Shown: piece by piece, positions 53,469 through 63,816 of the stretch
How the letters are laid out: every line of letters starts with the position of its first letter
Position numbering within the stretch: position 1 is the first letter of the stretch
Assembly (NCBI GenBank): GCA_026770025.1
Contig: JAMXDE010000024.1
Coordinates: forward strand, 248,001-312,000
Reading direction: 5' to 3'
DNA from: Craspedostauros australis
Taxonomy: Eukaryota; Bacillariophyta; Bacillariophyceae; Mastogloiales; Achnanthaceae
DNA length: 64,000 nucleotides
The notes under the pieces: generated by a model
What the model saw: the letters and a program-made list of their open reading frames with translations, nothing else
Database searches by the model: none
Told to the model about the DNA's origin: nothing
Position numbers and translations under genes: made by a program

Positions 53469-56400
53469 ATGGCATCTCACCGCTCTTTGAGGATCACTGG
53501 AGTACTCCCTATGGCATCAGCGAGGTCCAGTGCTTCCCCAACACCCGCTGCGGCGATGGGATCAACAAGCAACATGGCATCTCCTTCCACTTCAGCCACA
53601 CCACAATGCAGCAGGACATCGCTTCGCCTTCACGACACCGTCTTGACGTCAGGAAATGACTTCTACGATGATGGATACAACGAGGTCGAGCTCGACACAG
53701 AAGTGCCAAGCTCGCTCTTTGGCAATCGCCGCAGTGGCAGCGATGATGGTAATGATGGTGATGATGGCAGAGATGGAATGTTTGGACGTGAGGAGGAGCT
53801 GCGAACACTCCATCGCACATTCAAGCAGATGATACACAATTCCAAATCAAAAAGAAATAGGGATAGGAAAGGGACCACCCAGAAGTCCTCCGCAAATACC
53901 ACCCTTCCGTCTCAGACATCCATGGATGTGACCACCGATCGATCCTTCGTTCCAGCCGCCTTCGTTTGGGGTACCAGTGGCACGGGCAAGTCCAAGCTCG
54001 TCGACGTCTTCTGTGACCAGCTGCTCCAAACGACCAATACCCGCAAAGGCAGAGGAGTCCGCGTGCTGAAGGGCAAATTCCAGGAGCATCAGCAAGGCAA
54101 TCCCTTCTCCGCCATCACCCAGGCGCTGTCCGATTGGTGCAAGCAGCTGGCTCCCTCGCATTCATCACTGACGCCCATCAAGGAGGTCGGCAGTGGGGAG
54201 AGGTATGAAGAGATGAGCGATGACGATGATGAAGATGTGGATGTGGATGTGGATATGGATGCAGATGGCCACCCAACGAAAACAGCAGACGATCATCTCA
54301 AGACGGACAAGCAGCACCACCACAGCTCGAGCCACTCATCTGAGCTGCAACGTCTCCGATCCATCATCAGATCAAGCAAGCTCACGATGCAACAGAAGGA
54401 AGTCCTTGTAGCATTCGTACCGGCGCTATCCATCCTCCTCAGTGACGATGACGACAGCAGCGTCGTTTCCATCGCATCCTCCAATGCACGATATTCTCAC
54501 CTTCCACAGGCATCATCGACAGACACATCATGGAATCAGTTCCAATACACCTTCACTCAGCTCTTGACCCTCATCTCATCCAAGTACCATCCGGTGGTGA
54601 TGGTGATGGATGATCTGCAATGGGCGTCACAAGAGTGCATGAATCTCATGTCCACAGCCATGTATCAACCCCACTTCCTGTGGATTGGCACAATCCGACA
54701 AGAGATCGATCCGCAGTGTCTGGATGAGGTGATGGAGTTGGATGCTGATCTTCCCTTCATGCGCCTCCTCGATGATATGCGGTTGCAGTGTGCACCAGCA
54801 CCAGCACCATCGGGACCGATGAGGACGATGACGACACCATATACCGACATCCACCTGCAGAACTTCAGCAAAGAGGCGCTACGCGACTGGGTGTCGCAGC
54901 TGTTTGATCAGGACGATGATGTCGTGGATGAAACCACCAAGCTCCTGCACGAACAGACTGCAGGTAACATCTTCCACACCATCCACCTGCTACAGGACAT
55001 GGAGCGCACCAAGGCTTTGACATACAGCCGCATCACGTTCCAGTGGGAGATCGATGCTTCCCGGCTCAGTTGCACTCCAAGCAACAACAACCACAACATC
55101 AGTGATGGCATGGGCGGCAGCAGCCACGTCGTAGCCAACGGTGTGGTCCAACTCATCACATCCAGACTACGATCTCTGCCTGTTCCATTGCAGAGAGCAC
55201 TCGTGCTGGCGTCGTACATCCGATCCTCGTTCGAGCTAGACGTACTACAAGCGGTGTGGGACTACGAAGCGCAGCAGAGCTCCACCGGCGGTGACGTCCT
55301 TGCCACTCCTGGAGGCAAAGTCAACGAGGCGGACGCTGGCAAGCCGCTTGTAGAGTGGTTGGAACAAGCTGTTCTGGAGGGCCTCCTCGCAAACTCCATC
55401 GGCGCTGCAAGCTATCGCTTCGCACATGACCGCATCCAACAGGCAGCGCGTGATCTCGTGCCGTTCGGAGAGGCGCGCATGAAGCTTCGTCTGCGGATCG
55501 GCCAGTGCCTGTGGGACTTCTGCACAAACACCACCACCAGCAGTGGTGGCGGTGGCGGTGGCTTGCCCAACACAGTCACTGATCGAGGAAGCGACAGTGG
55601 CATATTCTTCATCGCAGCCGACCATCTCAACTGCGCCCCAACCAAGGATCATTTGACATCGACTCGACGCAACCTGCAAGTCGGCGAGCATGCACTTCAG
55701 ATCGCCGCTTTGGCGCCTGCTGCGACGTACCTCCAGCTTGCGAACACTGCCTTACGCAAGGTGAAAGGTAACCTGTGGGAAGACTACTACGATCTGACGA
55801 TTCGATTGATGCGTGCTCGGTGTGACGTCGAGCTCTCTCTCAGCCGATTCGACCTGGGATATTCGTTGGGAAACGAGGTGCTTGAGCATGCACATTCCAT
55901 CCACGACAAGCTCCCCACGTACATTGTCATGACGAAGGCCCTTGGTAGGCAAGATGAACATGCGGAAGGGTTACAGTTGGCCCAGGAGGGTGCCCAGATC
56001 TGTGGCGAGTATCCCAAGCGATGGTTTGCGTTCCATGGTATATCGCAGCTTCTTTCCATCAGAGCCTACTTGAAGAGGACAACAGTGAAACAGTTCTTCG
56101 AAAAAAATCCGATCACCGACAACCCACAAACATTGCTCTCAATGCACCTATTGGCGGAACTTAGCGTCCGAGCATATTCATGTCAAGACATGATGACGTG
56201 GATGGTGGCAACCATGCGAACGATGCAGATCACGAGGCGAGATGGCATCTGCGAGTATTCTGCTGGTGCCTTGAATGCCTTTTCCATGATTCAAGCAGGC
56301 TTGGGCGAATTTGCGGACGCACGCAAGTCCGCCCAACTTGCAAAGAAGATCACGCGTAGGGTGGGCCGTGGGACGAGGACAGAGGGATGGATATACTACA

Positions 56401-57599
56401 CCGTCGCCATGTATGTGGATTCGTTCTTCAAGCCATGGGGTGAAGTCTCCCAGGACTTTCAATATGCTTACACGTCGGCCATGGCAGTTGGCGATGTCGA
56501 GCTCAGCGTGCTAACCCAAAACGGCAATGCCTTGTTCTCGTTCTTCGATGGACGACCTCTAGCCCAGGTCGTACCAGCTGCAAGGTCTCTCCTCGAGCAC
56601 ATGAAGATATACAAGATCGAAGCATTCAAGGGTATGGTCAATCAATTGTTCTCGTTATACAACTGTATGCAGGGCAACATTGAATTGGAATGGGAGACAC
56701 TCATGGATGTCAACAAATATGAACACACCGATCCATTCAAACGAACCTCCGCTTACTGGGGTCGCCTCTACATCGCGGTGTACTTCGGCAAGTTCGAACA
56801 CGCGGAGAAGATGGATCATCTGCTCACGACGAACGGTGCCAACGACCTTAGCTTTCCTTTTATGACGACCGTTCCCTTCCTGAGTGGTTTGATGGCTTCT
56901 CATCGATACCGACAGACAAAGAAGAAGAAGTACGTCAAGATGCTCCGGCAACGCAAGCGGGAGCTGAAGAAGATCTGCGATGAAAGAGGAAACAGCGCCC
57001 GTTACCTGTACTTGATTATGCGCGCTGAATGGAAGGCCATCAAGGTTGGAGCCATCAGCTCTGCCCTCGTGGACACCTGCTACGACAATGCCATCATGCA
57101 CGCCAGAGCCGGAAACCATCTTGACTCAGCAGGACTGGTGAGCGAGCTGGCGGGCAAGCAGCTGCTGAGGAGCAGCGGCGGCAAGGACCCTCGCATCCGT
57201 GGCTACTTCACCCAGGCGTTAGGCTTCTACGAGAGATGGGGCTCCGTCCCCAAAGCCAAGAGCTTCCGCGAAGAGTACGGTGACTACGTTGATGAAGATC
57301 GTGTGCGCGAGATGATGGACAAAAGCCTCGTTGGGCAAATCAAATCCATCGATCTTCGTGATCAATCGCAGGAGTATCACAGTCATACGGGCCACACCCA
57401 AGATCTGATGTCACATGGAACACCAGGCAATGGACTTGCCCAGTCTGTTTCCGACATGATTTCTAAAGGGCAGGTAAGCAAGGATCCAACAGCGAGGATG
57501 GCAAGGGATACCAATGTCAGAAGCACGGCAGGAAGCAATGGATCGGCGGAGAGTGCTGTCAATGATGACAGCATGTCTCAGCTGTCAGATTCACTGTAG
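53469..57599 (+). CDS. STAND/AAA_16-type ATPase with helical C-terminal region
   Basis: 1,376 aa, single exon. Residues 1-100 are Ser/Thr-rich. FGREEELRTLHRTFK (about 101-115) opens an AAA_16/ORC-like ATPase. Walker A is GTSGTGKS at 168-175 and Walker B is VVMVMDDLQW near 375-385, the DDLQWA form typical of this family. A Ser/Asp/His-rich insert lies between them (about residues 240-290). A winged-helix-like segment follows (LPVPLQRALVLASYI), with RFAHDRIQQAARDL, another family hallmark. From about residue 740 to 1250 the protein is alpha-helical, TPR-like. No kinase, cyclase or GAF domain follows, unlike the bacterial and diatom relatives in which this ATPase block precedes such outputs. Probable signalling or regulatory NTPase. 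Start: the upstream ATG at 53464 is in another frame and stops after eight codons, which may lower initiation. Confidence 0.75.
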   Translation: MASHRSLRITGVLPMASARSSASPTPAAAMGSTSNMASPSTSATPQCSRTSLRLHDTVLTSGNDFYDDGYNEVELDTEVPSSLFGNRRSGSDDGNDGDDGRDGMFGREEELRTLHRTFKQMIHNSKSKRNRDRKGTTQKSSANTTLPSQTSMDVTTDRSFVPAAFVWGTSGTGKSKLVDVFCDQLLQTTNTRKGRGVRVLKGKFQEHQQGNPFSAITQALSDWCKQLAPSHSSLTPIKEVGSGERYEEMSDDDDEDVDVDVDMDADGHPTKTADDHLKTDKQHHHSSSHSSELQRLRSIIRSSKLTMQQKEVLVAFVPALSILLSDDDDSSVVSIASSNARYSHLPQASSTDTSWNQFQYTFTQLLTLISSKYHPVVMVMDDLQWASQECMNLMSTAMYQPHFLWIGTIRQEIDPQCLDEVMELDADLPFMRLLDDMRLQCAPAPAPSGPMRTMTTPYTDIHLQNFSKEALRDWVSQLFDQDDDVVDETTKLLHEQTAGNIFHTIHLLQDMERTKALTYSRITFQWEIDASRLSCTPSNNNHNISDGMGGSSHVVANGVVQLITSRLRSLPVPLQRALVLASYIRSSFELDVLQAVWDYEAQQSSTGGDVLATPGGKVNEADAGKPLVEWLEQAVLEGLLANSIGAASYRFAHDRIQQAARDLVPFGEARMKLRLRIGQCLWDFCTNTTTSSGGGGGGLPNTVTDRGSDSGIFFIAADHLNCAPTKDHLTSTRRNLQVGEHALQIAALAPAATYLQLANTALRKVKGNLWEDYYDLTIRLMRARCDVELSLSRFDLGYSLGNEVLEHAHSIHDKLPTYIVMTKALGRQDEHAEGLQLAQEGAQICGEYPKRWFAFHGISQLLSIRAYLKRTTVKQFFEKNPITDNPQTLLSMHLLAELSVRAYSCQDMMTWMVATMRTMQITRRDGICEYSAGALNAFSMIQAGLGEFADARKSAQLAKKITRRVGRGTRTEGWIYYTVAMYVDSFFKPWGEVSQDFQYAYTSAMAVGDVELSVLTQNGNALFSFFDGRPLAQVVPAARSLLEHMKIYKIEAFKGMVNQLFSLYNCMQGNIELEWETLMDVNKYEHTDPFKRTSAYWGRLYIAVYFGKFEHAEKMDHLLTTNGANDLSFPFMTTVPFLSGLMASHRYRQTKKKKYVKMLRQRKRELKKICDERGNSARYLYLIMRAEWKAIKVGAISSALVDTCYDNAIMHARAGNHLDSAGLVSELAGKQLLRSSGGKDPRIRGYFTQALGFYERWGSVPKAKSFREEYGDYVDEDRVREMMDKSLVGQIKSIDLRDQSQEYHSHTGHTQDLMSHGTPGNGLAQSVSDMISKGQVSKDPTARMARDTNVRSTAGSNGSAESAVNDDSMSQLSDSL

Positions 57600-57880
57600 T
57601 AGAGAGAGAAAAGGAGCATAATAGAGAGGTTTCGCATTGTTGAAATTTCCATCGAGAGAGTCCCGCGAGGGAGTCATAACCTGATAGAGACATTTTTCTG
57701 CAAGGCACGGGAAAAACGTTGAAACACGACTCCAAGTGCACATGACCAGTACGACCCCCTGTCAATGACGAACGACAGTGATAGACTACACGACTCGATT
57801 GATTGAACCACATGTTTGTCTTTAACGTCTATAACGCTTATTGGTTTGAAAAACGAACACCGAGCCCTGAATAGAAATCC
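57600..57880. other. 3' flank of ATPase gene
   Basis: No gene seen; leads directly into the 20-bp minisatellite. Confidence 0.5.
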
Positions 57881-58120
57881 AATGAAAGTAATGACGATTC
57901 AATGAAAGTAATCACGATTCAATGAAAGTAATAACGTTTCAATGAAAGTAATAACGTTTCAATGAAAGTAATAGCGTTTCAATGAAAGTAATAGCGTTTC
58001 AATGAAAGTAATAGCGTTTCAATGAAAGTAATCACGATTCAATGAAAGTAATAGCGTTTCAATGAAAGTAATGACGTTCCAATGACAGTGATGACGTTCC
58101 AATGAAAGTAATGTCGCACC
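57881..58120. repeat. 20-bp minisatellite, 12 copies
   Basis: Twelve contiguous 20-bp units, AATGAAAGTAAT followed by a variable NNCGNTTC or NNCGTTCC. The first 10 bp are nearly invariant; positions 13, 14 and 17 vary between ATAGCGTTTC, ATAACGTTTC, ATCACGATTC and ATGACGTTCC. Units 11 and 12 are the most degenerate. No spacers, so it is not a CRISPR array. Confidence 0.95.
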
Positions 58121-58417
58121 AAGATCCAACGACAAAAATCATGGCTCACAGGTTCCCACCAAGACTAAATCTAGTCGTATCAAGCTCAGGCTGGATTCGC
58201 GCTGATTCCAAACAACGCGAATTTGGCGCTCGTCAACAAACAACTCACCGAGATGCCAACATCCCAAAGAGAAAAGAACCAAGAAGAGCAATCAAGGAAT
58301 CGACCACCCTTTTGACCTCCCAACAATTCAACAGAGGAACAGTCAAACAAGGAAAGCAGGGAACCAGGCAGCCAACAACACCAGCAAGCAACAATAATCC
58401 AAGCATCCAATGACGGA
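58121..58417. other. Short spacer between two repeat arrays
   Basis: An open frame of about 100 codons (58102-58413) runs through it but begins inside the minisatellite and ends before the next array. It is Gln/Thr/Arg-rich and probably not a gene on its own; it could be the 5' leader of the transposase unit. Confidence 0.4.
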
Positions 58418-59440
58418 GCAAGTTGGCAAAGCAACTCGCCAGCAGAGGCAGCAGCCAACAAGGAGCACAGCTGACCGATTCGCCAAGTATCCAGCGAAGG
58501 AGCACATTGGCAAGGCAACCCGCCAGCACAGGAAGCAGCCAACGCAAAGAACATCCGGCCAATCCCTTGATCATCCAACGAAGGGGCAGATTAGCAAGGC
58601 AACTTGCCAGCAGAGGTAGCAGCCAATCAGGAGCACAACCACCAATTTGCCAATCATGCAACGAAGGAGCAGGTCAGCAGGGCAACCTGCGAGTGAAAGC
58701 AGCAGCCAACGCGAAGAACAGCTCACCAATCCCCCAATCATCCAACAAAGGGGAAGATCGGAAAGGCAACCTGCCAGCATAGGAAGCAGCCAACAAGGAG
58801 CACAGCCAACTGATTTGCCAAGCATCCAACGAAAGGGAATCTTGGCAAGGCAACCCGCCAGTGGAGGCAGCCAGCAAGGAGCGCAACTGGCCGATTCGCC
58901 AAGCATGCAACGAAGGGGAACCTTGGCAAGGCAACCTGCCAGTGGAGGCAGCCAGCAAGGAGCACAACTGGCCAATTCGCCAAGCATGCAACGAAGGGGC
59001 AGGTTGGCAAGGCAACCTGCCAGCAGAGGCAGCAGCCACTGCACCAAACAGCAGGCCAATTTCCCCATCATCCAGCAAAGGAGCAGATCGGCAAGGCAAC
59101 CTGCCAGAGGAGGAGCACAGTCAACCGATTCGCCAAGCATCCAACAAAGGAGCAGCTCGGATAGGCAACCCACCAGCAGAGGAATCAGCCAACGCGAAGA
59201 ATATCCGATCAATTTCCCGATCATCCAACGAAGGGGAAAATCGGCAAGCCAACCTGCCAGCAGAAGAAGCAGCCACCAAGGAGCACAGCCAGCCAATTCG
59301 CCAAGCATCCAACGAAGGAGCAGATTGGCAAGGCAACCTGCAAGCAGAGGAGCACAGCCAACCGATTTGCCCAGCATCCAACAAAGGAGCAGGTTGGCAA
59401 GGCAAAATGCCATCGGAGGCAGCCAGCAACAAGCACAACG
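58418..59440. repeat. Coding minisatellite of about 75-85 bp units
   Basis: About 12-13 imperfect units containing GGCAAGGCAACCTGCCAGC, then AGCAGCCAACAAGGAGCACA, then TTCGCCAAGCATCCAACGAA. Unit length changes in steps of three to six bases. The array is open in several frames on both strands. In the transposase frame it codes repeats of the form RLARQPASRGSSQQGAQPTD followed by SPSIQRR. Confidence 0.9.
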
Positions 59441-60464
59441 CCAACACCAAGTAACACATCCAACTAGCAACTACGCAACCACCAATGCAACCGAAGTCGA
59501 CTTTTTGTCTTGTGATGAGATATTGGGGCTTGGCCTCCACTATGCGGGCTTCCGTCAGACCAGGATGGCGGAACGAACAAGAAAATCTCGGTTTTCCGCA
59601 ATGTATGGCGTGAGCCCAGAGAGCTTCGGCTGTCTCCTTGTTGATTTGTCCAACATCGAGACAGAACACAAAGTGAAACAGCCGCGTCCATATGATGCAT
59701 TTGTTGTGTTGAACTGGCTCAAGGCATACAATACAGAGCATGTCATGGCAGGCCGGTGGGGCTTGGATGAGAAAACAATCCGATCTCTCGTCTGGTCATA
59801 TCTGCCAGCGATCCAAGCCTTGCTCCCGAACAAGGTAAGTCATTGTGCACAACCGAGACCACTTCCCATCATGCTCCATGCTCACAAAGTCTTCTGGTGC
59901 TTCTCGTTTCTTTTGCATTTATTCTCTCAGGTCATCTGGCCTCCACATAATGTTGAACTGTCTGCTGATGACAAGCACTTCTTGATCAGTGTTGATGGGG
60001 TCCACATCAAGATTTACGAGCCTCGAACTGATCCTGGAACGAAGTGGTACAGCCACAAGTCCCACTCTGCAGGGCTCACATATGAGCTTGGCATATCACT
60101 TGCAGACAGCAAGCTTGTTTGGATCAACGGCCCCTTCCCTGCGTCAACATCAGACCTCGTGATGTATCGCAAGCCTGATGGCCTCAAGAGCAAATTGCCA
60201 CCAGGAGGAATGGTAATCGCTGATGGTGGATATCGCAATGAGCCCACCATCAGTGCTCCAAATCCACTCGATTCTGCTGCTGTGAAAAAGTTCAAGAATC
60301 GAGCAAGGGCTCGACACGAGAGTTTTAATGGGAGAATAAAGAACTTCAAGGCGCTGGTGCATGACTATCGGAATGATATTGAGAAGCATCAATGTGTTTT
60401 TGAAGCCTGCTGTGTATTGATTCAATACGAGCTGGACAACGGGCATCCAATATTTGAGATATGA
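58656..60464 (+). CDS. Harbinger-like DDE transposase with repeat-derived N-terminus
   Basis: Join of 58656-59834 and 59931-60464, 570 aa. Residues 1-270 are the minisatellite-coded repeats; the transposase proper starts near SNYATTNATEVDFLSC. A helical segment (GFRQTRMAERTRKSRFSAMY) and a WLKAYNTEHVMAGRWGLDE block precede the catalytic domain. DDE_Tnp_4 residues: SVDGVHIKIYEPR (D), VIADGGYRNE (D) and RHESFNGRIKNFK (E). The 96-bp intron (GTAAGT...CTCTCAG) is a multiple of three and has no stop, so both spliced and unspliced frames are open; the spliced join LLPNK to VIWPP is the one expected for the family. The start is uncertain because the array is open upstream to about 58620. It is convergent with the gene at 60527-62401. 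Terminal inverted repeats were not found by eye. Confidence 0.75.
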   Translation: MQRRSRSAGQPASESSSQREEQLTNPPIIQQRGRSERQPASIGSSQQGAQPTDLPSIQRKGILARQPASGGSQQGAQLADSPSMQRRGTLARQPASGGSQQGAQLANSPSMQRRGRLARQPASRGSSHCTKQQANFPIIQQRSRSARQPARGGAQSTDSPSIQQRSSSDRQPTSRGISQREEYPINFPIIQRRGKSASQPASRRSSHQGAQPANSPSIQRRSRLARQPASRGAQPTDLPSIQQRSRLARQNAIGGSQQQAQRQHQVTHPTSNYATTNATEVDFLSCDEILGLGLHYAGFRQTRMAERTRKSRFSAMYGVSPESFGCLLVDLSNIETEHKVKQPRPYDAFVVLNWLKAYNTEHVMAGRWGLDEKTIRSLVWSYLPAIQALLPNKVSHCAQPRPLPIMLHAHKVFWCFSFLLHLFSQVIWPPHNVELSADDKHFLISVDGVHIKIYEPRTDPGTKWYSHKSHSAGLTYELGISLADSKLVWINGPFPASTSDLVMYRKPDGLKSKLPPGGMVIADGGYRNEPTISAPNPLDSAAVKKFKNRARARHESFNGRIKNFKALVHDYRNDIEKHQCVFEACCVLIQYELDNGHPIFEI

Positions 60465-60526
60465 ATCATTCCTAAATACTATTAGAGCAAGTCATTCCTG
60501 TACTCTTATCTGTCAATATTGCCATC

Positions 60527-62401
60527 TTAGAAGTACTCAGAGAGAGGATCATCGGCGCTGTCATCGAAATCATAGGAATCTGGTGACTGCTCCAGGTCAG
60601 GTCCATCTGCGATCGTTGGCTCGCCATCTGCTGCAGACTTCATCTTCTTTGGGGTGCTTCCGCTGGTCCCAAGTGTTGCGCGCTTCAGGTGATGGCCTTC
60701 GTCGCCCATGACAGCGTCATTTGCATGAACCACGAGGGCAGCAGCATCTGGAGGACCAGCACAAGCAACAACTTCGCGATGGATTGTTGCGCCTGTGGCC
60801 AAGACAAGCAGGTTGGAATCAACAAGGTCCACCGCGGATGATGGGACATCAGGAAAGTTCAACTCATCCAATCCATCCTGACCAGGGAGGGGAACGTCCA
60901 ATGCAGACTTCGGGACGTCCGGGTAGTTCATCCCGTCCAATCCGGGATCTTGAACCGCCGGGCCACTTTGGGGAGGACTTGGGTTGTGCACAACCCCATG
61001 GTTGCTCTCGACCATGAAAGGGGTCACACCTTCCCCTCCGTATGCAACAGGTGTGTCAGTCGTGATGCTGGAACGAGCTGTGGACGGTGTTGGGGCGTCA
61101 ATGTCCATGGTATCAGAACTTCTGGCCCCGATGGTCATGTTTGCTATGTATTGAGTTGTTTGGACGAAGTAGGAGACAGAGAATTGGTGTGGAATGTTAG
61201 TCGGTCGTCTACAGTAGTGTGTATTAGTTGATTCAGCATTGTCATACTCAATGCAAGTAAATTGAAAGAGAGTCAGTGATCGTGATGGCTACTCACCAGT
61301 GGTAGTCAACATGCCAAAGAATGCATCGTCGACATTCTCGGTGTCGTTGCTGCTGAGACCAACCCTGCCATGAAATCCGTCGATGGCAACTCTCCAGCAG
61401 ACCACGTTTGTTGGGATCTTGAGCTGCGCCTTTGTTGCCTTGTGAACCAACACCTTTGGTGTTGGGCAGTATGTCTTCATGAGGCACTCAGCCTCATTTT
61501 GAAAGAAGTTGGCGGAGAGGGTCATTCCTTCTGGGCAATGGAAGTATGTATACTTCGAGCCGACTCCCCTCGTGGTCTCGCGGTTGACCAACTTGTGGAA
61601 AAGGAGCTTCTCCCTTGCAAGGTTGGCATCGGGCACCCCCTTCTTCTGGGCGAACATGGCGTCTGTGCTCGTCTCCAGCATCAACGATGGGATTGCTGGC
61701 TCCTTTATCTTGATGCAGGTGCCGCCCTCACAGATGGAGGCCTTGATTTCCTCGATATCGTCTTTGTCGACGAACAACTTGCGGATGACGAGGCAGTCAA
61801 ACGATCGACCTTCGAGGATCACATCATCCATTTGGTAGATCATGGTGCTTTCCACATGGTGGAATGGATGGTCGAGGTCGATGTTGTAGTGCTCGCCTTC
61901 TTCGATCTCGGTGACGTTCGTGCTGGTTTCGTCGTTGGTTGCCATGTTGGTCTCAGCAGAGAAGAGGATTTTGCGTTGTCGTTGTGGCGAGAGCGTGGAT
62001 GTCGATGTTGATGTCGATGGAGTTGTAAGAGCTGCAGCTTTTGAGTTTGTGTTGGGTGTTGTGGCTGCACATGGCGGTTTCGGACCATTCCCACTCAATG
62101 ATTGTTGCAGAGTCGTCCGCAATGCTTGTAACCCTGCCTTGTCGAGGTACTTTTGAAGGTAGTACTTTCGTTGTCTGCTGGCGTCTCGCTGTGCAGAACC
62201 AGCCTTGCCGAGGAGATGTTCAAACTCGTCACAGTGCCGTTTGAATGTATCGAAGCGCCTTGCACCAAGGAGGAAGTCCAAGATGGCGATGTCGACTTCC
62301 GCTCGCATCGATTTTGAATTTGAGCGGGTGGGAGTTGCTCCACGAGGGAGACGCGATCCAGGAGTACCAGAAGCAGTGGTGTTGGTGGCTTGGTTGCTCA
62401 T
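60527..62401 (-). CDS. Probable second protein of the Harbinger-like unit (two exons)
   Basis: Join of 62401-61297 and 61143-60527, 1,722 nt, 573 aa. Intron of 153 bp, phase 1, GTGAGT...ACATAG. The start is the Met of MSNQATNTTASG; the frame is open further upstream, but that stretch is not protein-like. The N-terminal part has a helical module with FLLGARRFDTFKRHCDEFEH, then a Ser/Thr-rich linker. The middle (about residues 175-365) is folded-looking, with YNIDLDHPFHHVESTMIYQM, FDCLVIRKLFVDKDD and YTYFHCPEGMTLSANFFQNE. The C-terminus is acidic and repeats the motif NYPDVP/NFPDVP. Harbinger elements normally carry a second, DNA-binding (Myb-like) gene beside the transposase; this gene is placed where that would be, tail to tail, 63 bp apart, but I see no clear Myb domain. 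Function inferred from position only. Confidence 0.55.
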
Positions 62402-62939
62402 CCTTGTGTTGTTTTGTGACGACGGATGAAGGGCGAACACACATTTTCCATTTTGGGCGAACTCACACGACCAATCGAGATAGGTGGCGTCATTGCCGAA
62501 GCCTCGCGACACACACACACACAACACCCAAGGACGAAACTCATGGCAATTCCACACAATCTCCCACAGTCGAGGATGAGCACAGCCACAGCCCCACCAA
62601 TTTAGAACAACAAACGAACACTGCAACGGCAACAACTACAAACAAGAGACTCTGAGAACACCGCAGGCAACGGCAGCCCTCGATGGGTCAATCAATAGAT
62701 CAATCAACTGCGGAATACAAGCCACGCGGACCCAAACCAACGGCAATGCTGATGGTAACAGCAACAGGGACAACAGAGGACCCATTTGCGACAGGGAGGC
62801 GGCGAGCAGGGCATGACTGTCTCATCCGACACAACTGAACACAGCTCAACTTGCACATCAACAGATAACAACGAGACCACGGCAATGACAACAGTATCCG
62901 CCACAACAACTTCCACAACACTACATACCAGCATTCGTA
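62402..62939. other. Intergenic or leader of the right-edge gene
   Basis: A 52-codon plus-strand frame begins at an ATG at 62684 and stops at a TGA near 62840. A CA microsatellite lies at about 62510-62524. No other gene seen. The region may contain the right end of the Harbinger-like element. Confidence 0.35.
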
Positions 62940-62949
62940 TCAGCGCGTG

Positions 62950-63810
62950 TGGTAACGCCTGAAGGAGCTTTGCCACAGCATCAGCAAAGGCATCAGCAAC
63001 AGTGATGGTATCAGCATCATCATCATCATCAGTGGCAATAGCAGCGGCATCTCCAACGGCCGCATCTGCATAAGCATTCGCATCGGCATCAGCATCGGTA
63101 TCAGCATCCGTATCAGCATTGGTATCAGCATCGGTATCATCATCCGCATCAGCATCCGCAACAGCATCCACATCGGTATCAGCATCCGCATCGGTATCAG
63201 CATCCGCATCCGTATCAGCATCCGCATTGGTATCAAAAACGGCCGCAGCAGCATCAACATCGGCATCAGCATCCACATCAGCATCCGCATCCGTATCAGC
63301 ATCCGCATCCGTATCGACATCCGCATCCGTATCAGCATCGGTATCAGCATCGGTATCAGAAACGGCCGCAGCAGCATCAACATCGGCATCAGCATCCGCA
63401 TCCGCCGCCGTACCAGCATCCGCATCGGTATCAGCATCCGCATCGGTATCATCATCCACATCAGCATCCGTAACAGCATCCGCATTGGTATCAGCATCCA
63501 CATCGGTATCAGCATCCGCATCGGTATCAGCATCCGCATCGGTATCAGAAACGGCCGCAGCAGCATCAGCATCGGCATCAGCACCGGTATCATACACGGC
63601 ATCATCAGCGGCATCGTCGGTGGCATCAGAAAGGTATCAGAAACAGCTGCCGCGGCATCGGCATTGGCGTCATCAGCATCCGTATCCGCATTGGTATCAG
63701 CATTGGTAGCAGCAACTGGATCATACGCGGCATCATCAGTGGCATCATCAGTGGCATCGTCGGCGGCATCAACATTGGCATCATCAGCATCAGCATCAGC
63801 ATCAACGTCA
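62950..63810. repeat. GCATCN-type hexamer/18-mer repeat tract
   Basis: About 850 bp built from variants of GCATCC, GCATCG and GTATCA hexamers, often as the 18-mer GCATCCGCATCGGTATCA, with longer super-repeats marked by ACGGCCGCAGCAGCATCA (63240, 63361, 63551). All frames are open, coding Ala/Ser, Ile/Ser or His/Gln strings; on the minus strand it codes Asp/Ala/Thr repeats. Confidence 0.95.
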
Positions 63811-63816
63811 ACAAAG

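Noticed and set aside
57881..58120. CRISPR-like array
   Set aside because: Units are contiguous with no unique spacers, and the context is eukaryotic.
58571..59470. 299-codon minus-strand frame, Cys/Leu/Trp-rich
   Set aside because: It is the complement of the minisatellite, which is open in several frames; the transposase frame on the plus strand is better supported.
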